This document shows positions 1-6,446 of a DNA stretch of 38,660 bases, in pieces. Location of the stretch: positions 1 through 38,660 of the IMG/VR virus record IMGVR_UViG_3300040801_001081. One strand, given 5' to 3'. The translations under genes and the position numbers were made by a program. The notes beneath the pieces are model-generated. The model made no database searches, was not told the origin of the DNA, and saw only the letters and a program-made list of their open reading frames with translations. Position 1 is the first letter of the stretch, and each line of letters opens with the position of its first letter. The stretch comes from a virus.

Positions 1-375
1 AACATTCCAACTACCTCCACCACGCTCTCCAATCAATCGCCAGCCGCTTGCCTTTAATGAAGCCCCGCCTTCCTGTGGCAATGTGTAGGTAATCAGTCTG
101 CGGTATCCCATTGCCTTAGCTGCCCGCCAAGATGCGCCATAGAGCATCGAGCAAGCGTTTTTAGTGCCATCGGTGCAGCAGCGGTTGACTTCTAGCGTCC
201 AGCCGTTATCTAGCCGTCTTGCCACTGGCCGCCCGACGATCACGACACCGACAATCTCTTTTCCGTTTGATAAGCCAATCGAATACTTATGACCTACCAC
301 CGATTTGTGGTGCCGGTGATTGTCTGAAACAAATTGGTTTGCTTCTGCCAAAGTAATGGGAGTTAGTTCGAGCAT
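1..375 (-). CDS. XF1762-family protein (GNAT-like), 3' end cut off by window
   Basis: The reading frame starts at the ATG at 375-373 and is open to the window edge (125 codons, C-terminus missing). The pattern is that of the XF1762 family found in phages and integrated elements: residues reading HRHHKSVVGHKYSIG near 20-34, then IVGVVIVGRPVARR-like and LEVNRCCTDGTKNACSMLYG-like segments, then a YRRLITYT strand and a SLKASGWR end. The family looks like an acetyltransferase fold, but its substrate is not known to me. It overlaps the small ORF upstream by 13 bases and is last in the leftward operon on this arm. It lies wholly inside the part of the window (1-734) that has no counterpart at the other end, so it may belong to a variable cassette. 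Confidence 0.8.
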   Translation of the reverse strand, partial: MLELTPITLAEANQFVSDNHRHHKSVVGHKYSIGLSNGKEIVGVVIVGRPVARRLDNGWTLEVNRCCTDGTKNACSMLYGASWRAAKAMGYRRLITYTLPQEGGASLKASGWRLIGERGGGSWNV

Positions 376-479
376 AGATTGCTAAAGTAATCTCTTGCCT
401 GGGTTTCGTTCTCCCCGAAAGCCCTGTGCAGGCAGTCTTCTTCGTTATCCCATATTCGCCAGATCACAGCTCCGCTCAT
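363..479 (-). CDS. Small hypothetical protein (38 aa)
   Basis: This short frame is bracketed by translational-coupling signals: its ATG (479-477) overlaps the TGA of the upstream 85-aa gene as ATGA, and its TAA falls inside the start of the XF1762-family gene. The product begins MSGAVIWRIWDNEEDC and ends YFSNLCSN; it is acidic with three tryptophans. I recognise no family. It is supported by position and overlap rather than homology, and could be a chance frame. Confidence 0.5.
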   Translation of the reverse strand: MSGAVIWRIWDNEEDCLHRAFGENETQARDYFSNLCSN

Positions 480-733
480 GTCGTGGAAGCATTGCAATAG
501 AAACCTTTCCTGTTCTTGAAGCAGCACATCTTTTTTTCTTCTTCGATCTCGCTGAGTGCCTGATTAAGAAAGCCAGTAGTGAAAAAACTGCCACACTCTT
601 TTCGCATTAGGATTATTCCTAGCAGAGCCATCGACTCTGCAAGTTTCCCAGCCTTTCCACTACCAATTGCTTCTCGAATCAGGACATTTAGTTTGTTCAT
701 CTCTCTTTCCATGCTTTCGTTCTTGTTGCTCAT
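476..733 (-). CDS. Hypothetical protein (85 aa), variable-cassette gene
   Basis: ATG at 733-731 is preceded by a strong ribosome site (AGGAGAAGAGA), which lies inside the 97-bp sequence repeated at the other end of the window. The product has an N-terminal amphipathic helix-like stretch (MSNKNESMEREMNKLNVLI) and a Cys-containing C-terminal half with an EIEEEKKMCCF motif. No family recognised. At the other copy of the repeat a different 85-aa gene (38304-38561) occupies the same place, so the two appear to be alternative genes behind the same upstream gene. Confidence 0.65.
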   Translation of the reverse strand: MSNKNESMEREMNKLNVLIREAIGSGKAGKLAESMALLGIILMRKECGSFFTTGFLNQALSEIEEEKKMCCFKNRKGFYCNASTT

Positions 734-734
734 C

Positions 735-831
735 TCTCTTCTCCTGTGCCGGTAAGGAATTACCGAAACTCGAAAGGGGTTGGAGGCAACTCTTTCAAAT
801 AAACAACCTCAAGACCGTCTTCGGTTGCCTT
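735..831. repeat. 97-bp exact direct repeat, copy 1 (matches window end)
   Basis: Bases 735-831 are identical to 38564-38660, the last 97 bases of the window (offset 37,829). The left boundary is sharp: bases 734 and 38563 differ, one or two bases upstream of the start codons of two different leftward genes. The right boundary is only the window end. It covers the 3' end of the 87-aa gene and the ribosome site of the next gene. It is best explained as the closing overlap of a circular genome. Confidence 0.95.
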
Positions 832-1023
832 AAGCTCTACAACGTAACCAAGCTGTTCGGCAGCGGATACCCGTTCATACAAGTCATCAAGACTCCATCC
901 TTCGTGAAGACGTTTTTTTGGATAAAACCACATGCCTCGCTGATCACGAAACCGTATTTTATTTGCCCATTCAGTCCCAATTTCCTTAAGCCTGGTGTAA
1001 GGGTTGATTCTTTTCTCGGTCAT
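760..1023 (-). CDS. Hypothetical protein (87 aa)
   Basis: ATG at 1023-1021 follows a good ribosome site (AGGAGAAGCAGC) and overlaps the end of the upstream Cys-rich gene (stop at 1020). The product starts MTEKRINPYTRLKEIG, has a basic-aromatic middle (RGMWFYPKKRL) and an acidic C-terminal half. No domain recognised. Its last 24 codons occur again at 38589-38660. It is the last gene common to both joining arrangements of the leftward operon, with the 85-aa gene at 476-733 on one side and that at 38304-38561 on the other. Confidence 0.75.
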   Translation of the reverse strand: MTEKRINPYTRLKEIGTEWANKIRFRDQRGMWFYPKKRLHEGWSLDDLYERVSAAEQLGYVVELKATEDGLEVVYLKELPPTPFEFR

Positions 1024-1310
1024 GCTGCTTCTCCTGACTTAGAATTAAAAAGGTCTTTCTGCCTGCATGAATCCATGTAGCGATCAAAGGAAAAGGCCGC
1101 GCTTTTTTCTACCGGGTTGAAGCTCATCATCGAAGGAACAAAGCTCCCATCGCCATCGCAGATAGGACACTGCTGGCAGTAATCCGCGCAGCATGTCGGG
1201 CATGTCCAGTCGATAGTCTTGCTGCCTTCGCAAACAGGGCAGGGAATCTCGACTTGGATGGAGCATTGCTGCTCTACCCATTCGTCGTATGTCTGATGCT
1301 GCGCGGTCAT
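1020..1310 (-). CDS. Small zinc-finger-like protein with DnaJ-type Cys motifs
   Basis: The frame is open from 1409, but the region before 1336 belongs to the signal-peptide gene, so I place the start at the ATG at 1310 (96 aa, MTAQHQTYDEWVEQQC); a non-ATG start slightly upstream is possible. Residues about 24-56 carry a cluster of CxxC pairs (CPVCEGS, CPTCC, CQQCPICDGDG), the spacing seen in DnaJ-type zinc ribbons. It probably binds zinc; the partner is unknown. The C-terminal part (FNPVEKSAAFSFDRYMDS) has no recognised motif. Confidence 0.65.
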   Translation of the reverse strand: MTAQHQTYDEWVEQQCSIQVEIPCPVCEGSKTIDWTCPTCCADYCQQCPICDGDGSFVPSMMSFNPVEKSAAFSFDRYMDSCRQKDLFNSKSGEAA

Positions 1311-1335
1311 TAGAACAAGAGCTTTATGCAGTCGC

Positions 1336-1629
1336 TCATCGGCAAACCCTCTTGCTCTGCCATTTGCCGCCTTCAAAGACGCGCACAATGCGACACCGAG
1401 TAGTTCCAATCGGCGGCACAGTAGGCGGCAGAACCGGCTTCACGCTCGGGGTCTGGATCGGGCGAATTGACGGGGGCCGGATCACCGGCGGGTCATAGGT
1501 ATTCTCGCAGACCTGTTTGCGTATCGCCGGGGTTGAACTGTTGTGATCGTGATCGATCCACACCCAGCGGCAGGCGCCAAAAGCTGGCTCGGCGGCAATC
1601 AGTAGGACTAGCAATATTAGCTTTTGCAT
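1336..1629 (-). CDS. Exported proline-rich protein with signal peptide
   Basis: Residues 1-18 (MQKLILLVLLIAAEPAFG) look like a signal peptide with a cleavage site before ACRW. The mature part is a proline-rich linker (repeated PPVIRPPSIRP-type runs) ending in a Cys-bounded segment (CRIVRVFEGGKWQ...CR). The protein is therefore probably periplasmic or surface-associated in the host. It overlaps the upstream gene by 13 bases. I do not recognise a catalytic domain; a role in host envelope modification or superinfection exclusion is only a guess from its export signal. Confidence 0.65.
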   Translation of the reverse strand: MQKLILLVLLIAAEPAFGACRWVWIDHDHNSSTPAIRKQVCENTYDPPVIRPPSIRPIQTPSVKPVLPPTVPPIGTTRCRIVRVFEGGKWQSKRVCR

Positions 1630-2030
1630 GGTGGTTTCATCACTCCGTTACATCGCTGGCATTCGTAGTTGTAGAACTCGGTCAGCACTCCCTGGCACTT
1701 TCCGCAAACCCTAAAACCTCGATCACACTCAACTGAGCGCATAATCCGAGAGCCATCGCGCTTGTCTCCCAAGTAGAATATTCGGCCCTCCTGTTCCAGG
1801 CTTGCCGGTCTTGCAGTCAGGCTTGAGTAGTGGTGGTCAGGGTTGGCTGCGACTAGTTCCTTGGCCGTCAGCCCGTTCTCGCCCTGGGCCTTCACTTGCT
1901 CGAACACCAGTTCCTTCAGTTTAGCGGTATCCACTTTGTTAGCCGAAGCCTTTGACGTGGCAGGGGCGTCAGTTCTGGCGAGCTTATGCGGATCGTCAGG
2001 GGCAAACATGTCTAAGTCATCGTTGCTCAT
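1617..2030 (-). CDS. Winged-helix plus zinc-ribbon protein
   Basis: The product (137 aa) starts MSNDDLDMFAPDDPHK. Residues about 37-85 (LKELVFEQVKAQGENGLTAKEL...SSLTARPASLEQEGRIFYLG) have the helix-turn-helix-wing rhythm of winged-helix domains. Near the C-terminus two CxxC pairs (VCGKC, CQRC) form a likely zinc ribbon. A DNA-binding or regulatory role in the early operon follows from the fold, but the target is unknown. It ends 13 bases inside the signal-peptide gene and starts two bases after the stop of the gene before it. Confidence 0.7.
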   Translation of the reverse strand: MSNDDLDMFAPDDPHKLARTDAPATSKASANKVDTAKLKELVFEQVKAQGENGLTAKELVAANPDHHYSSLTARPASLEQEGRIFYLGDKRDGSRIMRSVECDRGFRVCGKCQGVLTEFYNYECQRCNGVMKPPCKS

Positions 2031-2032
2031 TG

Positions 2033-2350
2033 CTATTTAACTTGCTCTGGATTAAAGCCTACATGCTCAAGCATGCGAAGAAGCAAGTCTTCCATCGTTT
2101 CCTTCGGCTCTTCGGTTCTTTCAGGTTTTGGAATTTCCTTCGATCCGGCATTAATGAGCGTCTGCTTTTCAAGGTAAACCTTAGCTTCGACTTGCTCATA
2201 ACCGCCGCGAATAGGCTCTCCTTTCAATGGATGGATGCGCCTAGACGTTAGGGTAATTTCATAAAGCGCATCGTGCAAAGTCTCTCCGTCGAAGACATAC
2301 TCTTCGTTGGTGTCATCGGTAATGATGATCTGTAGCTTTTTACTCGGCAT
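2033..2350 (-). CDS. Hypothetical early protein (105 aa)
   Basis: The frame is open from 2473, but that part overlaps ssb. The ATG at 2350-2348 has an excellent ribosome site (GGAGAGAGCA) and is the chosen start. The product begins MPSKKLQIIITDDTNEEYVF and ends in an amphipathic acidic helix (EDLLLRMLEHVGFNPEQVK). It lies directly behind ssb with a ten-base gap and is probably co-transcribed. No family recognised. Confidence 0.65.
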   Translation of the reverse strand: MPSKKLQIIITDDTNEEYVFDGETLHDALYEITLTSRRIHPLKGEPIRGGYEQVEAKVYLEKQTLINAGSKEIPKPERTEEPKETMEDLLLRMLEHVGFNPEQVK

Positions 2351-2360
2351 TGCTCTCTCC

Positions 2361-2816
2361 TCAAAACGGGATGTCATCATCAAAATTGTCGAAGTTGCTA
2401 GGCACTTCGTTAGGGTTTCCGGCGGTGGAGCGCCCAGCATTACTGGGAGAACTGGCAGGACTGGACGCCCCACCTGACCCGGAACTGTCGAGCATCTGCA
2501 TTTCAGATGCCACTATCTCGGTCATGTACTTTGTCTGGCCGTCCTGCTCCCAGGATCGAGTTTGCAATCGGCCCTCGATGTAAATCTTGCTGCCCTTCTT
2601 GACGTACTGCTCGACGATTTCAGCCAGCCGATTGAAAAAGACTAGCCGATGCCATTCAGTCTTTTCCTGCTGGTCTCCAGTGTTCTTGTCCTTCCATGTC
2701 TCGCTGGTCGCTACAGAAAGATTGGCAACCGCGTTTCCGTTTGGCATGTAGCGGACCTCGGGGTCCTGGCCGACATTGCCCACTAAGATTACTTTGTTGA
2801 CTCCTCGTTGTGCCAT
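2361..2816 (-). CDS. ssb: Single-stranded DNA-binding protein
   Basis: 151 aa with a full bacterial-type OB fold: [17 protein letters not shown] (7-23), [23 protein letters not shown] and [12 protein letters not shown] Gly/Ser/Asn-rich linker follows, and an acidic tail ends in DDDIPF, the motif that recruits SSB-binding partners in bacteria. It coats single-stranded DNA in replication and recombination. It is in the same operon as the exonuclease and the Erf-type annealing protein, which act on the same substrate. ATG at 2816; the C-terminal tail is intact. Confidence 0.97.
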   Translation of the reverse strand: MAQRGVNKVILVGNVGQDPEVRYMPNGNAVANLSVATSETWKDKNTGDQQEKTEWHRLVFFNRLAEIVEQYVKKGSKIYIEGRLQTRSWEQDGQTKYMTEIVASEMQMLDSSGSGGASSPASSPSNAGRSTAGNPNEVPSNFDNFDDDIPF

Positions 2817-2828
2817 GTTGAATTGCTC

Positions 2829-3884
2829 CTAGTATTCGATTTTCAGGTAAGGGATGTTGCCCTCTTCAATTGCATTGATGAGAGTCTCAACAATTTCAGG
2901 GACAGCGCACTGGTCAGTGTTTTTCAAGCTGAGTTTTATCTCGGCCACCATGTTCTTGGTGATGGCTGACCTGACCGTAGCGCGAAGCTTTTTGTCAGCC
3001 TCTCGCTTCTGTCGCGCAGCTTCTTCGGCCTCGGCTTTCTCACGCGCTTCGCGCTCTGCTTTATCCTTAGCTCGCTGCTCTGCTTCCTTGGCTCGTTTTT
3101 TCGCCTCCTCGGCTTCGCGCTCGGCTTTCTTCTGCGCCGCCCTGGCGGCTTTCTCAGCGTACTCAGCGGCTTCCTTTGCGATGCGATCCTCGCGCTCTTT
3201 GCGCTCTTTTGCTTCGCGCTCTGCTTTCTCAGCGGCCTCTCGCGCAGCCTTTTCTTCCGCATCCTTCCTGTCGCGCTCGGCTTTTTCTTTGCGGAGAGCC
3301 TCCAGTTCAGCAGCCTCGGCCTCGGCTTTCTCTGCGGCAAGCAGGCGCTGCTTCAGAGTTTCAAGACCTTGAGTGGCAATCTCCATCGCCTGTTCTTCAA
3401 ACTCGTCCCAAGACTCGTCAATGGTGAAATCCGTCAGGAACTTAAGGCGATCTCTGAGCCTTTTCGAACTTTCGTCAGGAAACGCATTGATGGTCCGCTT
3501 AAGCTCTTCGATTTTCTCTTTGTGACCCGCAACCCGAGCTTCTTCTTCCTGCTCCAGCCTGTCGAGCGGCTCTTTGTGGACTTTGATCATGTCCTCCAGG
3601 CGACCAACAATACCCTTCGCCCGAGCGTCCACGGCTTTGCCGTACTTCAGAGCTTCGTCCTTTGCATCTTTACGGGTGCGCTCAACGGCAGCTTTAGATT
3701 TCCGCAGATTGTGGATGTGACTACGAGCCTCTCTGTTGCCCTTCGGAGATCGATAGTCGAACTTCAGCTTGTCATTTTGCTCTTCGAGTTCGGCCAGTTC
3801 TGCCTCGAACGGATCAAAAACTTTCAGGTTTTTAGCGTCAAACGGGACTATTTCGCCAGTCACTTCTTTTGCATGCTCACTCAT
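2829..3884 (-). CDS. Long charged coiled-coil protein of the recombination module
   Basis: I place the start at the ATG at 3884-3882 (351 aa, MSEHAKEVTGEIVPFD), which has a strong AGGAGAAAA ribosome site overlapping the end of the exonuclease gene; the frame extends 15 codons further upstream. Residues about 20-190 are helical and charged; about 190-300 is an almost uninterrupted Ala/Glu/Lys/Arg heptad-like coiled coil; the last 50 residues (ATVRSAITKNMVAEIKLSL...) look globular. Long coiled-coil proteins of this sort often sit beside phage exonuclease/annealing pairs. A role in recombination is inferred from position only. The repetitive DNA encoding the coil produces long false frames on the other strand. 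Confidence 0.75.
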   Translation of the reverse strand: MSEHAKEVTGEIVPFDAKNLKVFDPFEAELAELEEQNDKLKFDYRSPKGNREARSHIHNLRKSKAAVERTRKDAKDEALKYGKAVDARAKGIVGRLEDMIKVHKEPLDRLEQEEEARVAGHKEKIEELKRTINAFPDESSKRLRDRLKFLTDFTIDESWDEFEEQAMEIATQGLETLKQRLLAAEKAEAEAAELEALRKEKAERDRKDAEEKAAREAAEKAEREAKERKEREDRIAKEAAEYAEKAARAAQKKAEREAEEAKKRAKEAEQRAKDKAEREAREKAEAEEAARQKREADKKLRATVRSAITKNMVAEIKLSLKNTDQCAVPEIVETLINAIEEGNIPYLKIEY

Positions 3885-4638
3885 TTTCAATTTTCTCCTG
3901 CCATTCGCTGACCAGCTTCTCGAACTCAATCAGATCAGCCTGCAACGCCTCAATGTAATCGTCATCGCGCTCGACGCGCTTTCGGATAAAATCCTTGCCG
4001 GCCGCAGCCAGCGGTGGGCAGTAAAGGCACATGTCCCACCATTTGCGGTTGGTCAGCCAGAGACAGCCCTGCACCTGATCCATGATCTCGCCCCAATCGC
4101 GGTAGATCACAATGTCCCTGATCTTGGCTGGCGCCAGAAAGCACTTGTACTCGCCGCCGCCATCCTGGCCGACCAGTGAGTCGGCAGAACAGCCAAACTT
4201 GCGATCCTCGGTGTAGATAAAGCCTGCCTCTTCCACCAAGAACTCAATGTCCTGCTCATGGCGCAACCGGCAGTCTTCCTCCAATTCGCGGCCCCGGCGC
4301 ATTTGCCAAGTCTCGAAGCTTTCGTCCAGAGGGATGCCGCCAATGCGTTCTACCGCCAGACGGAAGGCGTACTCTTTGGTTGCCTCGGAGTATTCGCCTA
4401 CCTTTTCGCCATCAATAGCTCGGCTGATTACTTCGGCGCGTGGAGCAGACTTGTAGCCTGCTAGGGTTCGCGCCTGCGGTTCTGGCTTGCCTTCCAGAAT
4501 GGCGTCAACGTACTTCTGCTGCTGCTCATTCAAACCGCCCACCAGCTTGCGGACGGTGCTGAACATGCTGGCCGTGATAACGCCAGCCCGAGCCTGATGC
4601 CATTCAGGCGAACCCTGCTTGCTCTGGTCCATTTTCAT
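3877..4638 (-). CDS. YqaJ / lambda-type alkaline exonuclease
   Basis: 253 aa of the YqaJ viral recombinase family. Seen: the N-terminal signature GSPEWHQARAGVITASMF (9-26), RRGRELEE near 114-121, and the nuclease core GCSADSL (149-155) followed by GEYKC (162-166), matching the D...ExK metal-binding motif of PD-(D/E)xK nucleases (D153, E163, K165). A later LWLTNRKWWDMCLY segment is typical of the family. Such enzymes resect one strand of duplex DNA to make single-strand tails for the partner annealing protein, here the Erf-type gene just upstream, with which it overlaps as ATGA. Confidence 0.92.
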   Translation of the reverse strand: MKMDQSKQGSPEWHQARAGVITASMFSTVRKLVGGLNEQQQKYVDAILEGKPEPQARTLAGYKSAPRAEVISRAIDGEKVGEYSEATKEYAFRLAVERIGGIPLDESFETWQMRRGRELEEDCRLRHEQDIEFLVEEAGFIYTEDRKFGCSADSLVGQDGGGEYKCFLAPAKIRDIVIYRDWGEIMDQVQGCLWLTNRKWWDMCLYCPPLAAAGKDFIRKRVERDDDYIEALQADLIEFEKLVSEWQEKIENE

Positions 4639-5453
4639 GACTGCTGTTCCTCATATTTCTTGGCTGCTTCCTTGGCGTCCTTGATTAGCTTCTTCAGGGT
4701 GCTGACGGCGCCAGCAAACCGAATCTTCTGAAGATTGGCAACCGCATCCACACGCGCTAACTTGCAGAACTGCTCTGCGTTCATGCCAGCGTCAGTGTAC
4801 AGATCGACCAGAATTTCCATCTGACCCTCGTCAATCGTTTCTAGAGCCTGCTCAACAGGGCTACCACCGGCTGCGTTGCCATCGTCATCATCAGCATCCT
4901 GGCCGATAGCCACGTTGAAAATCATCTTGAGCAAGTAGCGCATGCCGTAGCTCATCGCTGACCCTGCTGCGTGGGTCTTCGTCATGACATCGCCGCCCTG
5001 GGCACCCTTCCCGTCACAAGGCATGTCGGCTCGATAGGTCTTTGAAAATCCGCTTGGGTGCGACACATAGCAAAGTACAGTGATGTGCAGATCAAGGTCA
5101 GACTTGGCGGTGTCGAAGCTTAGGCTCAGATTTTCTGAGGTGTAGACTGGCCGGCAGACGCGATCAAGCGCAGCGTAGGTTGCATACTCGCTGCTGCCGC
5201 CCTTGACGCCTTTGTTTATCGCGTCAGCGGCTACCCGTCCGATCTTAGTCTGGCAGCGGTTCAGGGCAGCGTAGAAGTCAGACTCGGCCTGCTTATTCAG
5301 AACGCGCTCCTGCATCGCCAGAAGGCGCTCCATTTTTTCAATGTCGGCGTTCGGGTCTCGCGCAACGCGCTCAATCATTTGCAGCACAGCAGTGCTTTGG
5401 CTTTCTACAGCCTGCGGCAGGCTTTCCTGCGTGGTCTGAAGTTCGTTACCCAT
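4635..5453 (-). CDS. erf: Erf-family single-strand annealing protein
   Basis: 272 aa. The middle matches the Erf superfamily: FYAALNRCQTKIGRV near 61-75, then YATYAALDRVCRPVY, LSLSFDTAKSDLDLHITVLCYV, and the diagnostic GDVMTKTHAAGSAMSYGMRY segment near 155-174. A low-complexity DADDDDGNAAGG linker leads to a C-terminal helical tail. Erf proteins form rings, bind single-stranded DNA and anneal complementary strands, and circularise terminally redundant P22-type genomes after injection. Together with the exonuclease and SSB this makes a complete phage recombination module. ATG at 5453 with a GGGAGAAC ribosome site. Confidence 0.92.
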   Translation of the reverse strand: MGNELQTTQESLPQAVESQSTAVLQMIERVARDPNADIEKMERLLAMQERVLNKQAESDFYAALNRCQTKIGRVAADAINKGVKGGSSEYATYAALDRVCRPVYTSENLSLSFDTAKSDLDLHITVLCYVSHPSGFSKTYRADMPCDGKGAQGGDVMTKTHAAGSAMSYGMRYLLKMIFNVAIGQDADDDDGNAAGGSPVEQALETIDEGQMEILVDLYTDAGMNAEQFCKLARVDAVANLQKIRFAGAVSTLKKLIKDAKEAAKKYEEQQS

Positions 5454-5865
5454 TGCTTTGTTCTCCCGCGAACTGGATCATTTGGTCTCTTTCATCGTGC
5501 GGCACTCTCACGCGGCCACCAGCGTTGTCTACTTCCACAATCTTGCTGACACCCATCAGGCGCATGTTCTTGCTCAGAAGAACGTCCTTTGGATCGTCGC
5601 GTGTGGATATCTCTTCGTGCGTCACTATCCTGCCGCCGATGTAATACATGCCGGAAGATTCAGTGACCTTGCCCTTCAGGTTTCCCTTGGACAGCTTCTT
5701 GGTCAGGAACCGGAAACCGTAGGGAAATGACTTCAGGTCATCGCCAGCAAGCTCTCGGGCCATTTCCATAGCCAGTTCAGTATCCCAGCGCGGAATTGGC
5801 TTCCTGGTGCGCTCGGGCTGGGGCATACCGGTAGATTGATAAAAATCGACGTAGTGTTTCAGCAT
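5446..5865 (-). CDS. Hypothetical protein, first gene of leftward early operon
   Basis: 139 aa, ATG at 5865 preceded by GGGAGAA. The product has an acidic N-terminal half (PRWDTELAMEMARELAGDDL), then a basic segment (FLTKKLSKGNLKGKV) and a beta-rich C-terminal half (GMYYIGGRIVTHEEI). I recognise no family. It directly follows the divergent control region and overlaps the erf gene by eight bases, so it is expressed early and probably made together with the recombination proteins. Confidence 0.7.
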   Translation of the reverse strand: MLKHYVDFYQSTGMPQPERTRKPIPRWDTELAMEMARELAGDDLKSFPYGFRFLTKKLSKGNLKGKVTESSGMYYIGGRIVTHEEISTRDDPKDVLLSKNMRLMGVSKIVEVDNAGGRVRVPHDERDQMIQFAGEQSNG

Positions 5866-5883
5866 TTCAGTTCTCCCAAACTG

Positions 5884-5912
5884 TTGTGTTCAGGAGGGAT
5901 AATAAGTAATAT
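5884..5912 (+). promoter_or_regulatory. Possible rightward promoter for the Cro-like gene
   Basis: TTGTGT (5884-5889) and TAATAT (5907-5912) are separated by 17 bases, pointing at the Cro-like gene. Transcription would start near 5919, inside the inverted repeat at 5919-5940. It overlaps the leftward promoter face to face. Supported by spacing and position only. Confidence 0.4.
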
Positions 5913-5927
5913 CGCATCCATGCACAA
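5899..5927 (-). promoter_or_regulatory. Probable leftward early promoter
   Basis: On the minus strand a TTGTGC box (5927-5922) and a TATTAT box (5904-5899) are separated by exactly 17 bases, upstream of the first gene of the leftward operon. The -35 box lies inside the 22-bp inverted repeat at 5919-5940, so a protein bound there would block this promoter. The -35 match is only three of six. Confidence 0.5.
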
Positions 5928-5940
5928 GCCCCTGTGCATG
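5919..5940. promoter_or_regulatory. Operator-like inverted repeat in divergent region
   Basis: A perfect inverted repeat, CATGCACA - six bases - TGTGCATG, lies between the divergent early genes. It covers the predicted leftward -35 box and the predicted rightward start point. This is the usual place for a Cro/CI-type operator, and the Cro-like gene is the immediate neighbour. The motif differs from the CTAG-centred palindromes at 6171-6250, so the two arrays may bind different proteins. Confidence 0.6.
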
Positions 5941-5965
5941 AAATTATAACCAAATTGGAGCGGAT

Positions 5966-6169
5966 ATGAATATTAAGCGCAGGAAAATCGGGCTTTTGAA
6001 GTACCTGAAAAGCCACACCCAGCAGGAAGTCGCTGACGCCCTTGGCTGTTCGCAAGCCTGGATCAGCCGGGTAACCAAGACCGATCCCGAGTCCAAGCTG
6101 GTGCTGATTGACGGCCAGATTCAGGAGCTTTTGTACAGCGTCCCCAAGAAAAAGCAGCGAGGCGAATAA
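5966..6169 (+). CDS. Cro-like helix-turn-helix regulator (67 aa)
   Basis: The product reads MNIKRRKIGLLKYLKSHTQQ then EVADALGCSQAWISRVTK, a clear helix-turn-helix in the first 40 residues, and ends in a basic tail KKKQRGE. Size and position (first rightward gene of a divergent pair, recombination operon leftward) match Cro-type early repressors of lambdoid and P22-like phages. ATG at 5966 follows GGAGCGG. It likely binds operators in the intergenic region. No CI-type repressor partner is visible in the window, so in this genome it may simply turn down early genes. Confidence 0.8.
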   Translation: MNIKRRKIGLLKYLKSHTQQEVADALGCSQAWISRVTKTDPESKLVLIDGQIQELLYSVPKKKQRGE

Positions 6170-6170
6170 T

Positions 6171-6250
6171 CTAGTAGCAACTAGTTGTTACTAGAAAACA
6201 GGTAACTGCTAGTTGTTACCAGAAAATTGATAACAACTAGCATCTACCAG
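6171..6250. repeat. Three 28-bp-phased CTAG-centred palindromes (operators or iterons)
   Basis: Three related imperfect palindromes with consensus GGTAACAACTAGTTGTTACC are centred on CTAG at 6181-6184, 6209-6212 and 6237-6240, exactly 28 bases apart. Copy 1 (6171-6194) is palindromic over 24 bases with one mismatched pair; copy 2 (6201-6220) has perfect GGTAAC/GTTACC arms; copy 3 is more diverged on its right half. Copies 1 and 2 are also direct repeats (CTAGTTGTTACnAGAAAA). They begin two bases after the Cro-like gene stop. They could be a repressor array or a replication-origin iteron set. Confidence 0.7.
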
Positions 6251-6298
6251 TTCGGAGCTTTACTTATTCAGAAGATGTGAGGTAAATTCTTCGGACAC

Positions 6299-6322
6299 AA
6301 AAAAGCCCCAAAAGAGGGGCTG
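6299..6322 (-). terminator. Intrinsic terminator, leftward
   Basis: On the minus strand the stem AGCCCC / GGGGCT with a six-base loop (TCTTTT) is followed directly by a run of T (bases 6305-6299). It is a clean rho-independent terminator only in the leftward direction. No leftward protein gene precedes it, which implies a non-coding transcript ending here. Confidence 0.75.
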
Positions 6323-6409
6323 ATTTGTACCGGCGACCTGGACAGGGTCTACGGTGTTGTCAACGGGAAGGTCTTTGGAGGACGAGGGATAGACAACTGC
6401 CGATTCGGT
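6299..6409 (-). ncRNA. Candidate leftward small RNA (~110 nt)
   Basis: A TATAAT box on the minus strand at 6421-6416 predicts a start near 6409, and an intrinsic terminator ends at about 6299, with no credible protein frame between them. A weak -35 (TTGCGG, 6446-6441, 19-base spacing) is the poorest part of the case. The transcript would run toward the phased palindromes and be antisense to anything read through from the Cro-like gene, so an antisense or trans-acting role is possible. I recognise no Rfam family. Confidence 0.45.
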
Positions 6410-6415
6410 GTACCG

Positions 6416-6446
6416 ATTATACACCATCAGTAGTACCTACCCGCAA
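6416..6446 (-). promoter_or_regulatory. Probable promoter of the small RNA
   Basis: Perfect TATAAT on the minus strand (6421-6416) within the context TACTGATGGTGTATAAT. A nearly identical context (TACTCATGGTGTATAAT) precedes the leftward gene at 21326-21523. The -35 is poor, so recognition would rest on the -10 region. Confidence 0.45.

Noticed and set aside
3000-3300. Repeated CTTCGCGCTC-type units as a CRISPR or satellite repeat
   Set aside because: Irregular spacing and in frame with Ala/Glu/Lys/Arg coil codons; explained by the protein.
2854-3427. Long rightward frames opposite the coiled-coil gene
   Set aside because: They are antisense shadows of the repetitive coil codons (runs of Ala, Ser, Arg) with no ribosome site.
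6300-6434. Open rightward frame reading GDLDRVYGVVNGKVFGG-like
   Set aside because: Protein-like in appearance but without any start codon or ribosome site; it starts inside the terminator stem and overlaps the small-RNA candidate.
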